A stretch of DNA of 23,499 bases from contig NZ_JABBOU010000080.1 in the NCBI RefSeq assembly GCF_018853465.1, positions 1 to 23,499 of the forward strand. The letters run 5' to 3'. The stretch is from Acidithiobacillus montserratensis (GTDB lineage Bacteria; Pseudomonadota; Gammaproteobacteria; Acidithiobacillales; Acidithiobacillaceae). The notes beneath the pieces are model-generated. The model searched no databases. It had not been told where the DNA came from and was given only the letters and a program-made list of their open reading frames with translations. Below, piece after piece: positions 15,579 to 23,181 of this stretch (position 1 is the first letter of the stretch; the number at the start of each line of letters is the position of its first letter). Position numbers and translations under genes: made by a program.

Positions 15579-16397
15579 ATGACAAATCCTCAGAAAATTA
15601 GCAATGTACTGAGACTTGTAACTGGTGATGATCCAGATAGCCAAGACACGAAAACGGTATTTTGTGATCTTCACGGTCTCTATTCTTCACGCAAGATGAC
15701 CTTTGGCTCACGGGCTGAATGGACCGGCTGCCCCGCTTGCATCGATGACTATGGAAAACGGCAGGTTCGCGAGCAGGAAGAATCACGGCAGCGGGCAAAA
15801 CGGGAATCACTGATGGCGTCGGCAGCGATTCCTCGACGCTTCCTCAACCGGACCTTGCAAAACTTCGAGACAAAGACGCCACAACAGGAGCGCGCCCTGG
15901 GTGTCGCCCGTCAATATGCCTCGCAGTTCCTGGACACGGAGGCCAGGGGGCGGTCTTTGCTCTTTTGCGGCAGAGCAGGGACGGGGAAAACGCATCTTGC
16001 CGTTGGCATTGCCCAGGAACTTCTTGCCAAGGATTCCACGGTGATATTTACCACCGTCATGGACGCCATCCGGACGGTTCGGGAGACCTATCGCAAAGAT
16101 ACCCCGCTGACCGAGCGCGAGGTAATACGGCGCTTCACACTGCCTGATCTCGTCATTCTCGACGAGGTGGGAACGCAGATGGGGACAGACGCCGAGAAAG
16201 TCACCCTCTTCGATTTAATCAATGCCCGCTATAACGCCGAAAAATCTCTGATCCTGATTTCCAATCTTGGGCTTCAGGAAATTGAAAACTATATCGGCGA
16301 GCGCTCTTTTGATCGCTTACGGGAAAACGGCGGACAGGCCGTAGCTTTTGCCTGGGAAAGTTACCGAAAAACCAAAGTCGATGGAGAAACGCAATGA
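15579..16397 (+). CDS. DnaC-like helicase loader ATPase
   Basis: A 272-aa AAA+ protein. Walker A is GRAGTGKTH at residue 131, Walker B is LVILDEVG, and ILISNLGLQEIENYIGER near residue 225 is the sensor-1/arginine region of the DnaC/IstB group. The N-terminal 60 residues carry CDLHG and CPAC, a possible zinc site seen in other phage DnaC-like proteins. It should load the host DnaB helicase at the origin bound by the preceding protein. Start ATG 15579 has GGGAG upstream; a longer frame from 15477 lies inside the initiator gene. It ends with an ATGA overlap into the next gene. Confidence 0.88.
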   Translation: MTNPQKISNVLRLVTGDDPDSQDTKTVFCDLHGLYSSRKMTFGSRAEWTGCPACIDDYGKRQVREQEESRQRAKRESLMASAAIPRRFLNRTLQNFETKTPQQERALGVARQYASQFLDTEARGRSLLFCGRAGTGKTHLAVGIAQELLAKDSTVIFTTVMDAIRTVRETYRKDTPLTEREVIRRFTLPDLVILDEVGTQMGTDAEKVTLFDLINARYNAEKSLILISNLGLQEIENYIGERSFDRLRENGGQAVAFAWESYRKTKVDGETQ

Positions 16398-17509
16398 GCA
16401 AAATGATGGAGCCAACCGACATTCGTCGCCACCTGGTTGACCTTGGGCAGTTCTTCGAGGATGCAAGACAGTTTCTGGTCCTCGTGCAGGAGGCTGACTT
16501 TATGTACCTTGGCTACGACTGCAGCACACAACTAGCCATCCGGCTTCTGCGCTGGTCTCGGGCGATTGAACTTACCCCACGACAAACCTACGTCATGGAG
16601 CAGTGTGTGGCCGAAGCGATCCGGCGGGGCACTAACCTGGTGAAGCGCCGCCTGTCTGGTTGCGGTTGGTCCATGTCCGCATCGGATCGTGATGATCTGG
16701 CCTATTCCACAGCCAGCAAGGCTTTGGAGCACCTGGCTGAGAGTCATGATTTTTGCGGCGGACCCCATGGGCGAATTTTGCCCAATCCGTCCATCATCGC
16801 TTTTATCGAAAGCAATACTAGGTTCGTTTCTCGCGATGCACTAGAAAATTTTATTTATTACAAGAGATTCAATTCTGAACCTAAACCGGAATCTTCCGCA
16901 GCCTCCGGCTTTCTTCTGGAAACTTATATCCGCCAGCAAAAAAGCCTGCTGAAAAAGAAACAGGGGAAAGAACGCGAGGCGGCAGAAAACAAAATTGCAG
17001 AGTTGACGGCCAGGTTATATGGCTTGCGATCCGAGATCAGTCTGGATGCTCTGGATAGTGACGATGACGATCATCAAAGCGTCCGTATCTCGTCTCATGA
17101 TCAACTGGCCATGGCGGATTGGGGAACCTATGACCTGGACGATGGCGATGATGATGATGTGGAAATGCCCTCAAAACATCTGGAATTTCTGGATTATCTG
17201 TTCCAGGTGGGTGACCAGAAAATGGCAGCCAGGGACCTGATACCGGCGCTCATCCAGGCCAGGGAATACCGGGCCGTTGCAGGGCTTCTGCGCGTTCTGC
17301 GTGACCCTGACCGGTCTGGTGAGGCAGATACCCTCAAGACCCTGCTGGGCAACCGGACACTGGCAGACATTCGCAAGCAGATACTCCGGATCAAAAAGAG
17401 CGATTCTGGCGAGGTGGTGCAACTGTTCGATACCTGCAAGAGTTTCTTGCACTGGGAAGCCGACGAAAACGATCTAATCGACGGGATTGCCGCCTGCGGG
17501 GTAGCGTGA
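16394..17509 (+). CDS. Unrecognised 371-aa protein with sigma-like features
   Basis: No family is firmly recognised. Residues 60-160 have a layout like sigma-70 region 2: basic NLVKRRLSG, then SASDRDDLAYSTASKALEHL (compare the 'D-x-x-D-L-x-Q' helix of sigma factors), then IIAFIESNTRFVSRDALENF and IYYKRF. Residues about 175-210 are a lysine-rich coiled-coil (QQKSLLKKKQGKEREAAENK). Next come ISLDALDSDDDDHQSVR and a second acidic stretch, DLDDGDDDD. The last 130 residues are helical. It is coupled to dnaC by an ATGA overlap and to the methylase by a one-base overlap, so it belongs to the replication operon. It could be a regulator, a replisome accessory or a divergent sigma; the last is a weak inference. 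Confidence 0.6.
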   Translation: MSKMMEPTDIRRHLVDLGQFFEDARQFLVLVQEADFMYLGYDCSTQLAIRLLRWSRAIELTPRQTYVMEQCVAEAIRRGTNLVKRRLSGCGWSMSASDRDDLAYSTASKALEHLAESHDFCGGPHGRILPNPSIIAFIESNTRFVSRDALENFIYYKRFNSEPKPESSAASGFLLETYIRQQKSLLKKKQGKEREAAENKIAELTARLYGLRSEISLDALDSDDDDHQSVRISSHDQLAMADWGTYDLDDGDDDDVEMPSKHLEFLDYLFQVGDQKMAARDLIPALIQAREYRAVAGLLRVLRDPDRSGEADTLKTLLGNRTLADIRKQILRIKKSDSGEVVQLFDTCKSFLHWEADENDLIDGIAACGVA

Positions 17510-18405
17510 TGCAGTCTCCCTATCCATGGATCGGCGGCAAAGGACGATTGGCTCAGGAAATCTTGACTCGGATACCTCCCCCGCACAGGGACCGGACGTA
17601 TGTGGAACCCTTTTTCGGTGGTGGCGCGGTATACTTTGCCCAGCGCCCGTCCGGAGTTGAGGTCATCAACGACTTGAACAGTGAAGTCATCCACTTCTTC
17701 CGTGTGCTGCGGGATCGGGAATCCTTCGATGCGTTGCTTTGGTTCCTGCAAAGCACTCCCTACTCAAGGGAAATGTTTTACGCCTGGCGCAAGGTAGATC
17801 CGGCATCATTGCCAGACATCAATAGGGCCGCACGATTTTTTTACATCGCCAGATCGGCTTTCGCAGGTCAATCCACAGGGAGAACGCCATCTTGGGCCTT
17901 TGCTCGCTCAACAGACAATAGAGCACGGTCGCTGGCCGCTGTCGTTGACCACGATCTAATCCATGTGCGGGATCGGCTTCGCAACACACTGATCGAGCAT
18001 GACGACGCAATCAAGGTCATCCAGCGATATGATTCCCCAAGCGCCGTGATTTACTGCGACCCGCCCTATGTCCAGGGTACCCGGAGCGATGGCGGATACC
18101 AGGATGAGATGGACGACTACGACCACGAGCGCCTGCTGCGCGTTCTGAAAGGCTCTGAGGGGTTTGTGGCCTTGTCCGGGTACCCTTCTGAGCTTTACCG
18201 GGACGTGTTGGAATCTGAGCCAGGCTGGTCCTTCGTGGACTTTGACATGCTTTGCAGGGCGAACCAATCTACCCAGGTAAGCGATGAAATCGACCGGCAG
18301 CGCACGGAGCGGCTGTGGATGAACCACAGGTTGACGGAGTGGGTTGCACAAAAGAAAAACAGCCAGGCATCGATTTTTGACCTGCTGGATGTAGGGGGCG
18401 CCTGA
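17509..18405 (+). CDS. Dam-type DNA adenine N6-methyltransferase
   Basis: A 298-aa D12-class methylase. SPYPWIGGKGRL at residues 3-14 is motif X. EPFFGGGAVYF at residue 33 is SAM-binding motif I, and DPPY at residues 184-187 is the catalytic motif IV. VEVINDLNSEVIHFFRVL is motif II. This order is that of Dam and other alpha-group enzymes. No restriction partner is nearby, so it looks like an orphan phage methylase that may hide phage DNA from host nucleases or affect gene control. Target specificity cannot be read. The ATG at 17509 overlaps the previous stop by one base; GTG at 17506 is an alternative. Confidence 0.9.
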   Translation: MQSPYPWIGGKGRLAQEILTRIPPPHRDRTYVEPFFGGGAVYFAQRPSGVEVINDLNSEVIHFFRVLRDRESFDALLWFLQSTPYSREMFYAWRKVDPASLPDINRAARFFYIARSAFAGQSTGRTPSWAFARSTDNRARSLAAVVDHDLIHVRDRLRNTLIEHDDAIKVIQRYDSPSAVIYCDPPYVQGTRSDGGYQDEMDDYDHERLLRVLKGSEGFVALSGYPSELYRDVLESEPGWSFVDFDMLCRANQSTQVSDEIDRQRTERLWMNHRLTEWVAQKKNSQASIFDLLDVGGA

Positions 18406-18992
18406 TGCGTCATTTCCCAAAGTACAAATTTGCCGTGGATGCGGATGGTGTTCTCTTCGATTTTGACCAGTCTTGGCAGTTTTGTGCAGAGGAGGTTCTG
18501 GGCCGTCCTCTGGCCGTTCAGAAGCCTGTGTATGCCTTGGGAGAACGCTACGGGGTCACTCCGGCGACCGTGGGCAAGATTTGGGCAGGATGGGAGGCTA
18601 TGGATGGCTGGGCCAGGATGTTTCCCCGGCCAGAGGGCATCCGCACGGTGCGCATGCTCCTGGACATGGGGCATAAGGTCACGGTGGTGACGAAGTTGCC
18701 CAATGATTTGGCTGTGGATGGCCGCCGTCGGTCTCTGTTTCGCCATGGAATAGGTGACGCCGGACTCATTGCCGTCGAAGGCAGCAAGTCCGGTGCCCTG
18801 TCTATTCTGCGTCCCCACTTCTTCGCGGATGATACGGTTGCTCATTGCGTGGAGGCCCGGGGCACCATGGTGCCATATGTGGCGAGGATCCAGGCTTGGG
18901 GAGATGAGCAGCCCTTGCCTTCAGGGATAGAGGACCATCCTTGCCTGGAATCTGCCGTGCGCGGGTTTTTCGAGTTTTGCTCCCAAGTCTGA
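18405..18992 (+). CDS. HAD-family phosphatase/5'-nucleotidase-like protein
   Basis: A 195-aa protein with HAD motif I at VDADGVLFDF (Asp12 and Asp14), motif II near VTVVTKLP and motif IV FADDT near residue 147. The short cap after motif I fits the NT5C-type 5'(3')-nucleotidase or similar phage phosphatases that adjust nucleotide pools or remove terminal phosphates. The substrate is unknown. It starts with a one-base overlap after the methylase, in the operon that ends with ssb. Confidence 0.75.
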   Translation: MRHFPKYKFAVDADGVLFDFDQSWQFCAEEVLGRPLAVQKPVYALGERYGVTPATVGKIWAGWEAMDGWARMFPRPEGIRTVRMLLDMGHKVTVVTKLPNDLAVDGRRRSLFRHGIGDAGLIAVEGSKSGALSILRPHFFADDTVAHCVEARGTMVPYVARIQAWGDEQPLPSGIEDHPCLESAVRGFFEFCSQV

Positions 18993-19049
18993 CCCGATCC
19001 TGATCTATACCCAAAAGCAGAGGTTTCGCGATGATTTGGAGGACGGCAA

Positions 19050-19490
19050 ATGGCAGGATTTAACAGGATAACCGTATTAGGAAACTTAGGGCGCGACCCT
19101 GAGATGCGGTATATGCCGGATGGTACGGCGATAGCCTCGATGTCGCTGGCGACATCGGAATCGTATAAGGACAAAAATGGAGAGAAGCATGATCGCGTGG
19201 AGTGGCATCGTATCTCTCTGTTTGGCAAGACGGCGGAAATTGCCGGCAAATACCTGAAAAAAGGCAGTCAGGCGCTGGTAGAAGGAAAGTTGCGCACGAG
19301 GAAGTGGACGGACAAGGAAGGCCAGGAAAGGTACACCACGGAGATTGTTGGGGATCACCTGGTATTGGTGGGTGGCCGCCGTGATGGTGCTGAGGGTGAG
19401 GGACAGACAGGGTCTAATCAACAGCATAGTGGTGGTGGTGGCGGTGACATGGGTGCAGGTGATGGTTTTGACGATGATATACCTTTTTGA
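19050..19490 (+). CDS. ssb: Single-stranded DNA-binding protein
   Basis: A 146-aa SSB. The OB fold spans residues 1-110, with the classical opening [20 protein letters not shown] and [17 protein letters not shown] glycine-rich linker follows and ends in the acidic tip DDDIPF, which recruits host replication and repair proteins. This is a phage or element-borne copy that protects single strands during replication. The Shine-Dalgarno is GGAGG before ATG 19050. It lies 57 bases after the HAD gene and is the last gene before the terminator at 19581. Confidence 0.96.
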   Translation: MAGFNRITVLGNLGRDPEMRYMPDGTAIASMSLATSESYKDKNGEKHDRVEWHRISLFGKTAEIAGKYLKKGSQALVEGKLRTRKWTDKEGQERYTTEIVGDHLVLVGGRRDGAEGEGQTGSNQQHSGGGGGDMGAGDGFDDDIPF

Positions 19491-19580
19491 CCTGTACCTT
19501 CTGTTGATTGGTAAATAACCTAATCGGAGCCGTGTGATGCACTGGTGGTAATCCTTTTGTAGCGGTTGTTTTGCGGCTAT

Positions 19581-19605
19581 TGGGTCGAGCAATCGACCCA
19601 TTTTT
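19581..19605 (+). terminator. Intrinsic terminator just before the PLD gene
   Basis: TGGGTCGA-GCAA-TCGACCCA is a perfect eight-pair stem with a GNRA tetraloop, followed by five T. The Shine-Dalgarno AGGAG of the next gene begins directly after the T-run (19606-19610). No clear promoter lies between stem and start codon, so expression of the PLD gene needs readthrough or a promoter overlapping the stem. Confidence 0.85.
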
Positions 19606-19617
19606 AGGAGAATTCTG

Positions 19618-20502
19618 ATGTTGTATGTAGAACCCGATGCCGGACTGGCACCCATCATCCAAATGATCCAGCAAGCCCGATACACCGTCGATGTGGGTGT
19701 CTACTACCTTTCCGACCGTCCGATTCTCAACGCACTGCGTGTGGCCCATGCGCGCGGCGTAGACGTGCGGGTGATTATCGAAGGAAAACCCTACGGCATG
19801 AAACCTTGGCAGGTGCGTAAGGAAGAGCGCGAGATCGAGGCTACGGGTGCATCGTTACATCTGGCACCGTACCGCTTCACCAGTCATGGAGACCAATATG
19901 CTTTTTACCACGCAAAGTATTTATGCAATGGAAAATCTTGTGAAGTGGGCACGGCCAACTTTGACTGGAGCGCTTTCCACCGCAATCGGGAGTACATTTA
20001 CGTCACCAAAAATCCCACCGTGGTCCAGGCGGTACGCGCTGTTTTTGCGGCGGACTGGACCAACCGAAAGGCACCCGCGTACACGCATCGGGCGCTGGTC
20101 CTCTCTCCGGGCACTTCTGCAGTGCAACTGCTCGAAGTGATCAACCAGCCTGGGCCTATCGACGTGGAAAGCGAAGAACTGGGACCGTACCGGCCCATCC
20201 TCGATGCGCTGGCTGCCAAGGGAAGCGATCTGCGGCTGATCCTGCCATCGAGTATCAATAGCGAAGATCAGCGGGACGTGGCTTTCCTGCGTTCGCACGG
20301 CTGTCAGGTGCGGCTATTGCCCAAAAAGCCGTTGTACATGCACGCCAAAATGATCGTAGGTTCGCGGTTGGCTTTCATCGGGTCGGAGAATTTCACGCAA
20401 ACGAGCCTTGAGGATAATCGCGAGATGGGCCTGCTGTTGAATGGTGCGGATATCCAGAAGTTGCAGGCTCAGTTTGATCGGGATTGGGCGAGGGCTGGCT
20501 AA
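19618..20502 (+). CDS. Phospholipase D-family protein with two HKD motifs
   Basis: A 294-aa cytoplasmic protein with two PLD repeats. HKD1 is at H98/K100 (FYHAKYLCNG...GTANFD) and HKD2 at H242/K244 (MHAKMIVGSR...GSENFT). Two copies in one chain form one active site. There is no signal peptide, so it is more likely a nuclease or nucleic-acid-processing enzyme than a secreted lipase; lipid hydrolysis cannot be excluded. ATG 19618 has AGGAG placed directly behind an intrinsic terminator. It overlaps the next gene by one base. Position after the replication genes and next to a superinfection-immunity protein suggests an accessory role such as exclusion of other phages, which is inference. Confidence 0.8.
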   Translation: MLYVEPDAGLAPIIQMIQQARYTVDVGVYYLSDRPILNALRVAHARGVDVRVIIEGKPYGMKPWQVRKEEREIEATGASLHLAPYRFTSHGDQYAFYHAKYLCNGKSCEVGTANFDWSAFHRNREYIYVTKNPTVVQAVRAVFAADWTNRKAPAYTHRALVLSPGTSAVQLLEVINQPGPIDVESEELGPYRPILDALAAKGSDLRLILPSSINSEDQRDVAFLRSHGCQVRLLPKKPLYMHAKMIVGSRLAFIGSENFTQTSLEDNREMGLLLNGADIQKLQAQFDRDWARAG

Positions 20503-21104
20503 TGGAAAACTGCGGTTTCCAACAAAATCAGGTATCTCAGGATTCGCAATCTTACGATCAGGTGCCAGACATCGTTGACAAAGACGCACGCTTTTCCGCG
20601 GTCAACGGGGAACTGCTGGAAAATTTGCACCGGCAGGTTCCCGATCAACTCGGGCGAATCCTGGAAGCCGGTCTTTGCGACATCGATGTGGATTTCCTGG
20701 GTTTTGTAGATCTGTATGCAGGACTGGCACAGATTATCCCGCATCCGGAAGAAACGACGGTGGTAGATTTTGGATGCGCCTATGCGCCGCAGGCGTGGTA
20801 CTTCCAGAAATTTTCTGGGTATGTGGGGATCGACGTGTGCGACGCGACCAACCGGTTTGTCTTTGCGAACACGCAACACGAACAGGTGCATATCAGTGAG
20901 TACCTGAACAGGCTTGAAAGTGGAGATGTGCTAATTCCAGGGCGGTCCTTTGCTATACTGAGTTACCTTCCTACGAATAGCGAAATAGAAATGCGGATAT
21001 ACAGTAATTTTCCCAATCATTTTCGGTACTACCCGAACTCAAAGGGGGTGAACAAAGAACGGCCAAAAACCCCCGAACCTAGTCAGATGTATTCGCTTTA
21101 TTAA
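20502..21104 (+). CDS. SAM-dependent methyltransferase-like protein
   Basis: A 200-aa protein. TTVVDFGCAYAPQAWYFQ near residue 85 followed by GYVGIDVCDATN fits motif I and the acidic end of strand 2 of class I SAM-binding folds. After residue 130 (SGDVLIPGRSFAILSYLPTN) the sequence becomes low in similarity and more AT-rich, and the ending is rich in Asn, Lys and Pro. The substrate is unknown; a shortened or degenerate methyltransferase is possible. The ATG at 20502 overlaps the PLD stop by one base, so the two are produced together. Its last 60 bases contain G5 and C5 tracts that can pair with the next gene's Shine-Dalgarno. Confidence 0.55.
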   Translation: MENCGFQQNQVSQDSQSYDQVPDIVDKDARFSAVNGELLENLHRQVPDQLGRILEAGLCDIDVDFLGFVDLYAGLAQIIPHPEETTVVDFGCAYAPQAWYFQKFSGYVGIDVCDATNRFVFANTQHEQVHISEYLNRLESGDVLIPGRSFAILSYLPTNSEIEMRIYSNFPNHFRYYPNSKGVNKERPKTPEPSQMYSLY

Positions 21105-21145
21105 GTTGCAAACGAGTTCGCTATACACGTAGAGGGGGTTTAGGG

Positions 21146-21406
21146 ATGATTCATTGGCTATTCAATACACCAGCCGGTTCCGTGGTTTGTGTCCTGTTGG
21201 CGGTTATCTTTGGGCTTTTGTTGTACTTCCTGCCAACCCTGGTCGCCATTGCTGGGCATCACCCGCATCCCTACTGGATGTTCAGTTTGAACATTGCCTT
21301 GGCCTGGACCATTCTTGGGTGGGCCGTATTGCTTGCATGGTCCCTCATACAGCATGACACGGTTACTTTCGATGACGGAGAATCTGATGGATATTCAAAA
21401 TATTGA
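21146..21406 (+). CDS. Superinfection immunity family membrane protein
   Basis: An 86-aa protein with two membrane helices: VVCVLLAVIFGLLLYFLPTL, and MFSLNIALAWTILGWAVLLA joined by a short HHPHPY loop. The 'YFLPT ... LN..L.WT.LGW' pattern is that of the Imm_superinfect family, related to phage T4 Imm, which blocks DNA entry of a second phage at the inner membrane. Function is from family resemblance. The Shine-Dalgarno AGAGGGGG is unusually far (about nine bases) and can pair with upstream C5. It overlaps the next gene by 20 bases. Confidence 0.8.
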   Translation: MIHWLFNTPAGSVVCVLLAVIFGLLLYFLPTLVAIAGHHPHPYWMFSLNIALAWTILGWAVLLAWSLIQHDTVTFDDGESDGYSKY

Positions 21407-21797
21407 ACAGCAGTACCAGCAGTTGCAGTCCGAGGCGCAAGGCGTTTCCCAGGCATTGCAAGCGCTGGCGGCGAAAATGCAGCAGGGTTCGGAGAAAAAT
21501 CTGGATGCCCGCGAGTGGCTTCTGGATCTCAAGCAACTGGCGCTAAACATCCAGCAGGAACAGATGCAGGTGATGTCCGTTATGCAGGCGGTGCATCAGG
21601 CCATGCAGGGTTCCATGCAACAGCCGCAGGGCTGGCAACCGGGGTATCCACAGACGCCACAGCCACAGGGCTACGGCCAGCAAGGGCAACAGGGCGGCGG
21701 ATTCCTAAGCGAGTTCATGAACTCTGGCTTTGGCCGTGCCATCGAGATGGGCGCGGGTTTTGGCATCGGTGATGACCTCATCAATCGCCTTTTTTGA
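21387..21797 (+). CDS. Coiled-coil, Gln/Pro/Gly-rich protein
   Basis: A 136-aa protein starting at ATG 21387 with GGAG upstream. Residues 1-75 are a helical, glutamine-rich coiled coil (NIEQQYQQLQSEAQGVSQAL ...). Residues 76-110 are Q/P/G-rich (QPGYPQTPQPQGYGQQGQQG). The C-terminus is glycine-rich with a short hydrophobic segment (GFGRAIEMGAGFGIGDDLIN). It overlaps the immunity protein gene by 20 bases, so the pair may act together, perhaps as a membrane-associated scaffold. No enzyme motif is visible. Confidence 0.65.
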   Translation: MDIQNIEQQYQQLQSEAQGVSQALQALAAKMQQGSEKNLDAREWLLDLKQLALNIQQEQMQVMSVMQAVHQAMQGSMQQPQGWQPGYPQTPQPQGYGQQGQQGGGFLSEFMNSGFGRAIEMGAGFGIGDDLINRLF

Positions 21798-21823
21798 ACA
21801 TCCTCGTTCCAGCGTAACGGAAG

Positions 21824-22354
21824 ATGATCAACCAGATGCGAAACAATCCAAAAGGATTGGACCACGATGGCCTGATACGCCGAGCAAAACTCTGGCTACG
21901 ACGCAACGGCTGCGGGTTGGTCATTGGTGAGCCGTTTCGCGCCAGAACCACATCCAGAGAGATCCCCGACGCCATCGGCTGGCGTGGGCAGGCAACGTCG
22001 ATCCTGGTCGAGTGCAAGGTATCCAGGGCTGACTTTCTTGCCGATGCAGGCAAGCCATTCCGCCAAGATCCGGACTTGGGCCTTGGCCAGTGGCGATTCT
22101 ATCTGTGCCCGGAAGGGGTCATTCAGGTGTCCGACCTGCCTACCGGCTGGGGACTGCTCTGGGCCGCTGTCCGCTCCATAATCGATGTGCACGGCGTACC
22201 GGGCAACACGCTATGGGGCAACACCGATGCGGCACCATTCCAGAGCAACCGGCTCGCTGAGGCGGAACTGCTCTCACAAGCGCTGCGGCGCGTACAGATA
22301 CGCGGGCACCTGGACGATATCTATGATCCTGTTGATTTGCTTTCCTATGGATAA
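21824..22354 (+). CDS. PD-(D/E)XK nuclease-like protein
   Basis: A 176-aa protein. IPDAIGWRG followed by SILVECKVSRADF near residues 46-68 gives Asp, then E-x-K, the metal-binding core of the PD-(D/E)XK nuclease fold. The later segment GQWRFYLCPEGVI, then LPTGWGLLW, is common in phage and island proteins that are often misnamed adenylosuccinate synthase in databases. It may be an endonuclease acting on branched or foreign DNA. The start is not certain: ATG 21824 has GGAAG almost touching it, and ATG 21836 is the alternative. It follows the coiled-coil gene by 26 bases. Confidence 0.65.
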   Translation: MINQMRNNPKGLDHDGLIRRAKLWLRRNGCGLVIGEPFRARTTSREIPDAIGWRGQATSILVECKVSRADFLADAGKPFRQDPDLGLGQWRFYLCPEGVIQVSDLPTGWGLLWAAVRSIIDVHGVPGNTLWGNTDAAPFQSNRLAEAELLSQALRRVQIRGHLDDIYDPVDLLSYG

Positions 22355-22448
22355 ACGCTTCTTTCTGTGGATAGCTTTGAAAAACGCAGTAAGTAGGAGT
22401 CAACTACCCCGCCCTGAATGGTGGAGCTCCAGATTGGCTTTGTATTAA

Positions 22449-22991
22449 TCACGTATGCTGTCTCATGGCATGGGACAAAGACACGGATTCGATACGCACG
22501 GTGGTCGCCGCCATCCGTAATACCAAGGGTATTCCGCCACGAATCAGAAGAATTAACCCAAGGCATAAAAGTTCGAGACTATACACAATGCCAAAAACAG
22601 GATTCGCCGCAAAGGTCGAGAGGAGAAACATCCACGTCAGTTTTGCAAGCCTTGAATCATCATAATGTGACGGCTTGCGAAGCCCGACAATTGCCAGTTT
22701 TATAGCCAGGAACGGCGTGATCAAAGAGGCTATCGCCATTGGCCATGGGCTGAACGCATGATCCAGACACCATGTGACGTATAACCGCTGCATGCGATCA
22801 AGAGATTCCTGAACCAACAAGGATTCTCCGAATTCTGCCAATTGTAAGCGAACTGGCTGTACCTCATCGGCCAAGCGCCTTAATACCCAACCATACCCGC
22901 AAATATACAAGACAAAAATGATGGTGAGAGTGAGCGGAACTGTCATCAATGATTGAACGGTGCCAGTTGCGCAAATCGGATAAGGTAACAT
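22449..22991 (-). CDS. Multi-pass membrane protein, unknown family
   Basis: A 180-aa protein on the strand opposite to its neighbours. It has a membrane helix near residues 17-38 (TVPLTLTIIFVLYICGYGWV), a soluble middle with LRRLADEVQPVRLQLAEFGE, and two or three more helices (ASLITPFLAIKLAIVGL, LLSTFAANPVFGIVYSL, LLCLGLILLIRGGIPLV). No family is recognised. AGGA lies eight bases before ATG 22991, and a likely promoter is just upstream. A gene of reversed direction with its own promoter in the accessory part of a prophage is typical of a moron expressed in the lysogen. Confidence 0.6.
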   Translation of the reverse strand: MLPYPICATGTVQSLMTVPLTLTIIFVLYICGYGWVLRRLADEVQPVRLQLAEFGESLLVQESLDRMQRLYVTWCLDHAFSPWPMAIASLITPFLAIKLAIVGLRKPSHYDDSRLAKLTWMFLLSTFAANPVFGIVYSLELLCLGLILLIRGGIPLVLRMAATTVRIESVSLSHAMRQHT

Positions 22992-23024
22992 GGCAGCATC
23001 CTAACCTAGGCTATCGGTCATGAA

Positions 23025-23051
23025 AGTATAATAAAATTACAGATAAAACAA
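23025..23051 (-). promoter_or_regulatory. Possible promoter of the membrane protein gene
   Basis: Minus strand TTGTTT (23051-23046), a 15-base spacer and TATACT (23030-23025) in an AT-rich patch. The -10 is good, the -35 and spacing are poor. A perfect TATAAT on the plus strand overlaps it at 23027-23032 without a matching -35. Confidence 0.4.
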
Positions 23052-23181
23052 TTACCCAGCTATCTCATGGATAGAATAACCAGTTTTTAGGATGAGTGCA
23101 AGATAAAGAAAGTGTACGTCCGTCCGACACCGGCCCGCAGCAACCCTCGCGCCTGTCGCTGCGCTCCGTCACCATCATCGT

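Noticed and set aside
19086..19685. Minus-strand 199-codon frame across ssb
   Set aside because: Antisense to a clearly conserved SSB and crosses the intrinsic terminator.
21294..21386. N-terminal extension of the coiled-coil protein
   Set aside because: The extra 31 codons are an out-of-frame reading of the immunity gene's membrane helix; GGAG precedes ATG 21387.
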